Positions 1 to 5,368 of a stretch of 5,368 bases of DNA are shown here, piece by piece. The stretch's first letter is position 1. Each line of letters begins with the position of its first letter. Under the pieces are notes generated by a model. That model did not search any database. It was given only the letters and a program-made list of their open reading frames with translations, and had not been told where the DNA came from. The stretch comes from Actinomycetota bacterium (lineage in GTDB: Bacteria > Actinomycetota > Actinomycetes > Nanopelagicales > Nanopelagicaceae): assembly GCA_009706135.1 (NCBI GenBank), contig WLRX01000069.1, forward strand, positions 1-5,368, written 5' to 3'. A program made the translations under genes and the position numbers.

Positions 1-1380
<1,380 letters not shown>

Positions 1381-1390
1381 TTGCCACCAG

Positions 1391-1403
1391 TACCTTTGCC
1401 TGC
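1391..1403 (+). promoter_or_regulatory. Possible leaderless -10 element before recO
   Basis: The leuA-recO gap has no Shine-Dalgarno sequence before the recO ATG. It does contain TACCTT (1391-1396), a TANNNT hexamer ending seven bases before the ATG. That is close to the six-base spacing of the two better leaderless promoters in this window. No recognisable -35 lies at the expected distance (about 1368-1373). It could be chance, with recO translated by coupling to leuA. Confidence 0.25.
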
Positions 1404-2135
1404 ATGAGCCTGTATCGCGATGAAGCAATCATCTTGCGCACGCAAAAACTAGGCGAAGCAGATCGCATCATCACCATGCTCACTCGCGAACATGGCCGTG
1501 TGCGCGGTGTGGCAAAAGGTGTTCGTCGCACAATGTCTAAATTTGGTGCTCGCCTCGAACCTGGCAGTCATGTTGATATTCAAATGCACATTGGAAAAAC
1601 ATTTGACACGGTCACACAAGTAGAAGCCTTAAGAAATTACGGCGAAGCAATTACAGATGATTATCAGCGCTGGACAATTGCTTCGGCAATCCTGGAAACT
1701 TCTGAGCGCTTTACCGCCCAGGAACGCGAACCTGCAGTGCAAGAGTTTCATTTAGTTGTGGGTGCGATGAAAGCACTCTGTGATGATCGTTATGACCCAG
1801 CACTTGTGTTAGATGCATTTTTATTACGTTCACTTGCACTCGGTGGTTATGCGCCATCCATGACAGATTGTTCGCGGTGTGGGTTAACAGGGCCGCATAG
1901 ATATTTTTCTCTTGTTGGTGGTGGATCGGTTTGTCTTGAATGCAGACCATCTGCGTGCGCAACCCCGCAACCAGAGACACTTGAATTAATGGCTGCACTG
2001 TTAAGTAGTGACTGGGAGAGTGCGAACAAGAGTGAAACAAAAAATCGTCGTGAGGCTAGTGGATTAATCGCTGCTTATTTACAATGGCACCTTGAGCGCG
2101 GTTTGCGTTCACTGCCAATCGTGGAGCGGGTATGA
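1404..2135 (+). CDS. recO: DNA repair protein RecO
   Basis: Recombination mediator of the RecFOR pathway. The family binds ssDNA and SSB, helps load RecA at gaps, and anneals complementary strands. The 243-aa product is typical in length (I recall about 265 aa for the mycobacterial protein). Residues 1-80 form the N-terminal OB-fold and open with the classic pattern [19 protein letters not shown], followed by a basic stretch with [10 protein letters not shown]. The C-terminal helical part carries a Cys4 zinc site, C156-x2-C159 (CSRCG) and C177-x2-C180 (CLEC), which some RecO proteins have lost. The ATG at 1404 fits the family N-terminus but has no obvious Shine-Dalgarno sequence in the 23-bp gap after leuA. 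The stop codon overlaps the uppS start as ATGA, implying translational coupling. recO next to uppS is a common actinobacterial arrangement. Confidence 0.95.
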   Translation: MSLYRDEAIILRTQKLGEADRIITMLTREHGRVRGVAKGVRRTMSKFGARLEPGSHVDIQMHIGKTFDTVTQVEALRNYGEAITDDYQRWTIASAILETSERFTAQEREPAVQEFHLVVGAMKALCDDRYDPALVLDAFLLRSLALGGYAPSMTDCSRCGLTGPHRYFSLVGGGSVCLECRPSACATPQPETLELMAALLSSDWESANKSETKNRREASGLIAAYLQWHLERGLRSLPIVERV

Positions 2136-2830
2136 ATATTCCAGAGCACGTTGCAATCGTTATGGATGGCAATGGTCGTTGGGCAAAAGAGCGCGGTCTG
2201 CCACGAACAAAAGGTCACGAAGCGGGCGAAGCAGCACTCTTTGATGTTGTAGAAGGTGCTATCGAATTCGGTGTTAAAGAAATCAGCGCATACGCATTTT
2301 CAACAGAGAATTGGCGCAGATCACCGGATGAAGTCAAATTTCTTATGGGATTTAATCGCGATGTAATTAGGCGCCGTCGTGATGAAATGAATGCAATGGA
2401 CGTTCGAATTCGTTGGGTTGGAAGACCTAAACGCTTGTGGGCCAGCGTTATTTCAGAACTCGAAGAAGCAGAAGAGTTAACAAAGAAGAATAAAACCCTG
2501 ACGTTGAATATGTGTGTTAATTACGGTGGCCGTTCAGAGATTGTTGATGCGGCAACTGAGCTCGCCCGCGATGTGAAGCGCGGAAAAATCAAAGCCGCTT
2601 CAATTACAGAAAAAACATTTGCAAAGTACTTAGATTCACCAACTATGCGAGATGTGGACATGTTCCTGCGATCATCAGGGGAGCAGCGCACCAGCAACTT
2701 CTTGCCGTGGCAATCGGTCTATGCAGAGATGGTTTTTATGGATGTTTTGTGGCCAGATGTCACACGCAAGACTTTATGGAAAGCAATTGAGGAATTCAAC
2801 AAACGCGATCGAAGATTCGGAAAAGCGTAG
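2132..2830 (+). CDS. uppS: Isoprenyl transferase (cis-prenyl diphosphate synthase, UppS family)
   Basis: Adds isopentenyl units in cis to an allylic diphosphate, making the polyprenyl carrier used for peptidoglycan and envelope glycans; a cytosolic/membrane-edge enzyme. The 232 aa contain all family blocks: MDGNGRWA with catalytic D12 and R16, H29, FSTENW (57-61), and [10 protein letters not shown], giving diphosphate-binding R180, R186 and S188, then metal ligand E199. The sequence, down to the C-terminal RDRRFGKA, closely follows M. tuberculosis Rv2361c, a decaprenyl diphosphate synthase, but lacks that protein's long N-terminal extension. Chain length (C50 versus C55) cannot be read from sequence. 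The start overlaps the recO stop by four bases, with GGAG (2123-2126) five bases upstream as ribosome binding site inside recO. The TAG stop is immediately followed by the stop of the converging zur gene. Confidence 0.95.
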   Translation: MNIPEHVAIVMDGNGRWAKERGLPRTKGHEAGEAALFDVVEGAIEFGVKEISAYAFSTENWRRSPDEVKFLMGFNRDVIRRRRDEMNAMDVRIRWVGRPKRLWASVISELEEAEELTKKNKTLTLNMCVNYGGRSEIVDAATELARDVKRGKIKAASITEKTFAKYLDSPTMRDVDMFLRSSGEQRTSNFLPWQSVYAEMVFMDVLWPDVTRKTLWKAIEEFNKRDRRFGKA

Positions 2831-3202
2831 TTAGCACTTCTTGCAGATACCGAATATCTCGGCTGTGTGCCCCACTTCTCGAAAACCGTGGTCACTAGCC
2901 ATCTGTTGAGCCCATTTTTCAATTGCATTTGCTTGAATTTCTATCGTTGTGCCGCAACTCTTGCACACTAAGTGGTGGTGATGATTTTCTCCACACAAGC
3001 GGTAAATGGCTTCGCCATCATCTCGTCGCAATGTGTCTACAACTTTGTCATCGAGCAAAGATTGCAGTGCGCGATAGACCGTTGTTAGACCTATCGATTG
3101 GTTACCTCTTTGAAGTAATTGATAGACCTCTTGAGCACTAGCAAAGCCTCCAACACGTTCTAGGACGCCGAGCACTTTAAGTTCAGATTTATTCAAGGCC
3201 AA
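2831..3202 (-). CDS. zur: Zinc uptake regulator Zur (Fur family)
   Basis: Zinc-sensing repressor: in this family the Zn-loaded dimer binds operators of zinc-uptake genes. The 123 aa comprise a winged helix (about 1-70, recognition region IGLTTVYRALQSL) and a dimerisation domain. All ligands of M. tuberculosis Zur are kept with a constant offset of six: structural site C80, C83, C120, C123; sensory site D56, C70, H75, H77; third site H74, H76, E95, H112. The best start is TTG at 3202. An in-frame TAG (3212-3214) lies just upstream, no ATG is available, and GGGA (3207-3210) precedes it by four bases. A TTG at 3196 is the alternative. A start at the later GTG (3173-3175) would cut into the first helix. 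It overlaps the end of the transporter gene by 14 bp, so the two are co-transcribed and probably autoregulated through the operator at 3952-3972. The last residue is the structural ligand C123. A Mn- or Fe-sensing relative is unlikely given the ligand set. Confidence 0.95.
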   Translation of the reverse strand: MALNKSELKVLGVLERVGGFASAQEVYQLLQRGNQSIGLTTVYRALQSLLDDKVVDTLRRDDGEAIYRLCGENHHHHLVCKSCGTTIEIQANAIEKWAQQMASDHGFREVGHTAEIFGICKKC

Positions 3203-3935
3203 TATTTCCCACTATGAGCCACATTGCTACAACACCAATGATTGTGGCTGCCATAGTCAGGCGGGAAGGATGGCGGGAATGAGCTTCGGGCAAAATATGT
3301 GAAGTAGCCAAGTAGATAACGAAACCGGAGAACGCAGCTAGATAAATTCCTAGCATGTTATTACTAATTGCAATATAAGTTCCGAGTGATGCCCCAGCAA
3401 TTCTCATGATCGCATCTAGACCCAGTAGCGATATCGCACGTTTGGTCCAGTGCCCACTTTTAATCAATAGCGAAACTGTATTTAATCCATCAGAGAAAGC
3501 ATGAGACAAGATTGCAATAAACACAGCGATACCTAAGCCGTTACTGACTTTGAACGCCAAACCAAGTGCAACACCATCTAAAAATACGTGACCTCCCATG
3601 GCAAGAGCGCCGAGAGTTCCTGCAACGTTGACAGAGTGCTTGTGATCGTGACCGTAATCTGATTCAGCAGGTTCGTGCGCACCAAAGATTTGCTCAGCAA
3701 AGTGCAATGCTAAGAATCCAACGACTAGAGCTAATGAAACCACTGGAACATTTCCAAGAGTTTGAGTATTTAACTCAAAAATTTCAGGTAGTAAATCAAA
3801 GGCGACAAGACCAAGGAGCAGTCCTGCTGATAATCCAAGAATCAGGTGAAGTCGATCGCGAGATCGAATAGCTAAGAATCCACCGGCAGTGGTTGCAATT
3901 GCAGTAAGGGCTGCGAGTCCAATAGCTATGTTCAT
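3189..3935 (-). CDS. ZIP-family divalent metal (zinc) transporter
   Basis: Inner-membrane ZIP permease, most likely importing Zn2+. The 248-aa length suits bacterial ZIPs with about eight membrane segments. Visible marks: TM2-like GLLLGLVAFDLLPE (D47, E51); a histidine-rich loop at residues 87-100 (HEPAESDYGHDHKH) like the variable metal-binding loop; H116-x3-D120-G and H145-x3-D149-G, the paired metal motifs of TM4 and TM5; and HILPEAH (213-219) late in the protein. It is first in an operon with zur, overlapping it by 14 bp, and has a Zur operator directly upstream, which strongly supports zinc as substrate and zinc-starvation induction. The ATG at 3935 has no Shine-Dalgarno sequence; a TACAGT hexamer ends six bases before it, so the message is probably leaderless. 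Both TM motifs carry Asp where many ZIPs have Glu. Manganese or iron uptake is possible but less likely. Confidence 0.9.
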   Translation of the reverse strand: MNIAIGLAALTAIATTAGGFLAIRSRDRLHLILGLSAGLLLGLVAFDLLPEIFELNTQTLGNVPVVSLALVVGFLALHFAEQIFGAHEPAESDYGHDHKHSVNVAGTLGALAMGGHVFLDGVALGLAFKVSNGLGIAVFIAILSHAFSDGLNTVSLLIKSGHWTKRAISLLGLDAIMRIAGASLGTYIAISNNMLGIYLAAFSGFVIYLATSHILPEAHSRHPSRLTMAATIIGVVAMWLIVGNIGLE

Positions 3936-3970
3936 GTGAGGACTGTATCAGAAATGAAAATGATTTTCAT
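3936..3970 (-). promoter_or_regulatory. Predicted leaderless promoter of the ZIP-zur operon
   Basis: On the - strand TACAGT (3942-3947) is a TANNNT -10 hexamer ending exactly six bases before the ATG at 3935, so transcription starting at the A of ATG gives a leaderless mRNA. A weak -35 (ATGAAA, 3965-3970, four of six matches to TTGACA) sits 17 bp upstream. The Zur operator at 3952-3972 covers the -35 and most of the spacer, a geometry suited to repression. The start site is inferred, not measured. Confidence 0.65.
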
Positions 3971-3972
3971 TT
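3952..3972. promoter_or_regulatory. Zur operator (Zur box)
   Basis: A perfect inverted repeat of two 10-base arms, AAATGAAAAT and ATTTTCATTT, around a single central G at 3962. The core TGAAAAT-G-ATTTTCA (3955-3969) matches the 7-1-7 Zur box known from Streptomyces and Mycobacterium. It lies between divergent genes, 16 bp from the transporter ATG and 31 bp from the ATG at 4004, overlapping the -35 regions of both predicted promoters. Because zur is in this window and its DNA-binding domain is intact, autoregulation of ZIP-zur is the simplest reading. Fur boxes resemble this sequence, but the neighbouring regulator is Zur-type. Confidence 0.88.
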
Positions 3973-4003
3973 TCACCAATTGGTAAGGGTCTAGGCTCAG
4001 CGC
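3970..4003 (+). promoter_or_regulatory. Predicted leaderless promoter of the ABM-like gene
   Basis: TAGGCT (3992-3997), a TANNNT -10 hexamer, ends exactly six bases before the ATG at 4004, mirroring the divergent ZIP promoter. A -35-like TTTTCA (3970-3975, four of six matches) lies 16 bp upstream and overlaps the right edge of the Zur box. No Shine-Dalgarno sequence precedes the ATG. The promoter is inferred from spacing alone. Confidence 0.55.
3975..3984. repeat. 10-bp perfect palindrome in the divergent promoter region
   Basis: ACCAATTGGT equals its own reverse complement. It sits immediately right of the Zur box and inside the spacer of the predicted ABM promoter. It may be a second operator or chance; a 5-bp arm is weak evidence. 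Confidence 0.4.
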
Positions 4004-4288
4004 ATGCTCGCTGTTGCTAGATTTCATGTGCCTTTGGGCGAGGCAGCTCATTTTCAAACACTTTTAGCAACAGCCCTTGATGCGTTTTCTAAGTGCCAAG
4101 GATTTAGCGATGGTCAATTCGGTCAAAATCTCGATGAGCCAACTTTGTGGTCACTCGTAACCAAGTGGGAAAATGTAGGCTCATATCGCCGCGCACTCGG
4201 CAATAACGATGTAAAGATGAATGCAATTCCAACTCTTGCTCGCGCAATCGACGAGCCCGGTGCATATGAAATGCCGTACTCAGAGTAA
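4004..4288 (+). CDS. Small ABM-like (dimeric alpha/beta-barrel) protein, function unknown
   Basis: A 94-aa soluble protein without signal peptide or membrane segment. The pattern (beta strand MLAVARFHVP, helix HFQTLLATALDAFSK, GFSDGQFGQNLDEPTLWSLVTKWENVGSYRRAL, then a helix with acidic tail) is that of the ABM/dimeric ferredoxin-like fold, in which two subunits form a barrel. Members include quinol monooxygenases and haem-degrading enzymes, but many have no known reaction, and no catalytic residues can be assigned here. From memory, similar proteins with a DVK..A.P.L..A.DEP.A.E tail are common in Actinobacteria; this was not searched. The ATG at 4004 is chosen because it opens directly into the first strand and has a -10 hexamer at leaderless spacing. 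Its promoter overlaps the Zur box, so zinc control is possible. It is followed after 67 bp by glyS and may read into it. Confidence 0.8.
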   Translation: MLAVARFHVPLGEAAHFQTLLATALDAFSKCQGFSDGQFGQNLDEPTLWSLVTKWENVGSYRRALGNNDVKMNAIPTLARAIDEPGAYEMPYSE

Positions 4289-4291
4289 AAT
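4286..4291 (+). promoter_or_regulatory. Possible -10 element for glyS
   Basis: TAAAAT overlaps the stop codon of the preceding gene and is one mismatch from TATAAT. It would start a leader of roughly 55-60 bases before glyS. No good -35 is seen 16-18 bp upstream, so glyS could instead be read through from the upstream gene. Confidence 0.35.
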
Positions 4292-4304
4292 TTAGACACG
4301 GATC

Positions 4305-4322
4305 GCAACAGAAGTTGCTTTT
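4305..4322 (+). terminator. Weak hairpin with short T tract between the ABM-like gene and glyS
   Basis: GCAAC (4305-4309) pairs perfectly with GTTGC (4314-4318) around an AGAA loop, followed by four T residues (4319-4322). The shape is that of an intrinsic terminator, but the 5-bp stem and short T run make it weak. It may only attenuate, or act as leader structure for glyS. Confidence 0.3.
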
Positions 4323-4343
4323 ACCGCCGACAGCCAGCCGGAT

Positions 4344-4347
4344 GGAG
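4344..4347 (+). promoter_or_regulatory. Ribosome binding site of glyS
   Basis: GGAG lies eight bases before the ATG at 4356 and selects it over the ATGs at 4342 and 4351, which are in another frame and stop at 4374. It contrasts with the leaderless-type starts elsewhere in the window. Confidence 0.7.
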
Positions 4348-4355
4348 AAAATGAA

Positions 4356-5368
4356 ATGGCAACGGATCGTTTAGAAAATATTGTAGGTCTTGCAAAGCGC
4401 CGCGGATTTGTTTATCCCTCATCAGAAATTTATGGTGGGTTGCGTGCATCGTGGGATTACGGCCCACTCGGTGTTGAATTAAAAAATAATGTAAAGCGCC
4501 AATGGTGGAAATCCATGGTCACTGGCCGCGAAGATGTTGTCGGTCTTGATTCATGTGTGATCTTGGCAAAAGAAGTTTGGGAAGCTTCCGGACACGTGGC
4601 AACATTTTCTGATCCGCTAACCGAGTGCACTTCGTGTCACAAGAGATATCGCGCAGATCATTTACTTGAAGCATATGAAGCAAAGCACAAAAAAGCTGCT
4701 ACATCTCTCACAGAAGTTAATTGCCCTGCATGTGGAAACAAAGGCCAATTCACTGAACCAAAACAATTTAGTGGAATGCTTAAGACATATCTTGGACCTG
4801 TAGAAGATGAATCAGGTCTTGCATTCTTGCGTCCAGAGACCGCGCAAGGAATCTTTATTAACTTTGATCAGGTGATGACAACTTCCCGCAAGAAGCCACC
4901 ATTTGGAATCGGCCAGATTGGTAAGTCTTTCCGCAACGAAATCACGCCGGGCAATTTTATTTTCAGAACTCGTGAATTTGAGCAGATGGAGATGGAGTTC
5001 TTTGTAGTTCCAGGTACAGATGAAGATTGGCATCAATACTGGATTGATACCCGCATGGCTTGGTATGTGGACCTCGGAATTAATCCAGAGCGCTTGCGTA
5101 TTTTTGAACATCCAAAAGAAAAGTTGTCGCACTATTCGAAGCGCACCGCGGATATCGAATATAAATTTGAATTCTCTGGAACTGAATGGGGCGAGTTAGA
5201 AGGTATTGCTAACCGCACAGACTTTGACTTAAAGGCGCACTCTGCAGCATCTGGTAAAGATCTTTCATTCTTTGATCAAGAAAAAAATGAACGATGGACA
5301 CCATTTGTTATCGAACCTGCAGCAGGTGTGGATCGCGCAACTCTTACATTCTTAATGGATGCATTTAC
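4356..5368 (+). CDS. glyS: Glycyl-tRNA synthetase, single-chain (alpha2) type, N-terminal 337 residues (3' end outside window)
   Basis: Charges tRNA-Gly with glycine in the cytoplasm; class II aminoacyl-tRNA synthetase of the dimeric type found in Actinobacteria, archaea and eukaryotes, not the alpha2beta2 type. The open frame runs to the window edge without a stop. Seen in order: N-terminal catalytic start [12 protein letters not shown] and WDYGPLG (about 18-38); a zinc ribbon insertion with C91-x2-C94 and C123-x2-C126; [10 protein letters not shown] (158-167); motif 2 region IGKSFRNEI plus [14 protein letters not shown] (188-216); and [15 protein letters not shown] (316-330) of motif 3. About 120-130 C-terminal residues, including the anticodon-binding domain, would be missing if length is typical (about 460 aa). 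The ATG at 4356 has a clear GGAG eight bases upstream. It keeps its place near zur, as I recall for mycobacteria and streptomycetes. Confidence 0.96.
   Translation, partial: MATDRLENIVGLAKRRGFVYPSSEIYGGLRASWDYGPLGVELKNNVKRQWWKSMVTGREDVVGLDSCVILAKEVWEASGHVATFSDPLTECTSCHKRYRADHLLEAYEAKHKKAATSLTEVNCPACGNKGQFTEPKQFSGMLKTYLGPVEDESGLAFLRPETAQGIFINFDQVMTTSRKKPPFGIGQIGKSFRNEITPGNFIFRTREFEQMEMEFFVVPGTDEDWHQYWIDTRMAWYVDLGINPERLRIFEHPKEKLSHYSKRTADIEYKFEFSGTEWGELEGIANRTDFDLKAHSAASGKDLSFFDQEKNERWTPFVIEPAAGVDRATLTFLMDAF

Noticed and set aside
1711..2040. 109-aa open frame on the - strand inside recO
   Set aside because: It is antisense to conserved RecO sequence including the Cys4 site; the composition looks like a coding shadow.
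2845..2859. AGATA/TATCT hairpin near the uppS-zur junction as a terminator
   Set aside because: It is an AT-rich 5-bp stem inside zur coding sequence without a T tract; the stem falls on codons fixed by the conserved protein.
3952..3972. Reading the inverted repeat as an iron Fur box
   Set aside because: Fur and Zur boxes are similar, but the adjacent regulator has the full Zur ligand set and the gene controlled is a ZIP importer.
4289..4355. T-box or other riboswitch in the glyS leader
   Set aside because: At 67 bp it is too short, and no T-box specifier or antiterminator motif (TGGN) arrangement is seen.
4342..4374. Ten-codon upstream ORF (ATG at 4342, also ATG at 4351) overlapping the glyS start
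   Set aside because: It has no ribosome binding site at proper spacing and overlaps the GGAG used by glyS; probably incidental.
4812..5132. 106-aa open frame on the - strand in the glyS region
   Set aside because: The + strand here encodes unmistakable GlyRS motifs ([14 protein letters not shown]) in a frame that simply lacks a stop within the window.

Overview
The window looks like chromosomal DNA from a small-genome actinobacterium. By eye the base composition is in the mid-40s % GC, genes are tightly packed, and every protein reads as a close relative of an actinobacterial one. The best matches I recall are the Mycobacterium tuberculosis proteins LeuA, RecO, Rv2361c (long-chain cis-prenyltransferase), FurB/Zur and GlyS. 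The low GC, overlapping genes and likely leaderless promoters suggest a freshwater acI-type lineage (Nanopelagicales, 'Ca. Planktophila' or 'Ca. Nanopelagicus'). That placement is an inference from memory, not from a search.

Left part (1-2830, + strand): a 5'-truncated leuA (2-isopropylmalate synthase) is followed after 23 bp by recO (recombination mediator). recO overlaps uppS (cis-prenyl transferase for cell-wall lipid carrier) by four bases. This is probably one transcription unit, with a possible weak internal promoter before recO.

Middle part (2831-4003): on the - strand, a ZIP-family metal transporter gene is followed by zur, a Fur-family zinc sensor that keeps all the metal ligands known from M. 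tuberculosis Zur. The two genes overlap by 14 bp, and zur appears to use a TTG start. The zur stop codon directly abuts the uppS stop codon, so the converging units have no space between them. Upstream of the transporter lies a near-perfect Zur operator (10-1-10 inverted repeat, 3952-3972). On each side of it a TANNNT -10 hexamer ends exactly six bases before an ATG, the signature of two divergent leaderless promoters sharing one operator.

Right part (4004-5368, + strand): a 94-aa protein of the ABM-like dimeric alpha/beta-barrel type, unknown in function, is followed after 67 bp by glyS (single-chain glycyl-tRNA synthetase), which has a clear Shine-Dalgarno sequence and runs off the end of the window.

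The genes link as a zinc-homeostasis module (sensor, importer, operator) set within a conserved actinobacterial housekeeping neighbourhood (recO-uppS-zur-glyS). Several neighbours are themselves zinc proteins: RecO and GlyRS have Cys4 sites, and LeuA has a divalent-metal site. The most interesting untested possibility is that Zur also controls the small ABM-like gene. No gene-free stretch exceeds 300 bases, and I see no RNA gene, mobile element or CRISPR array.
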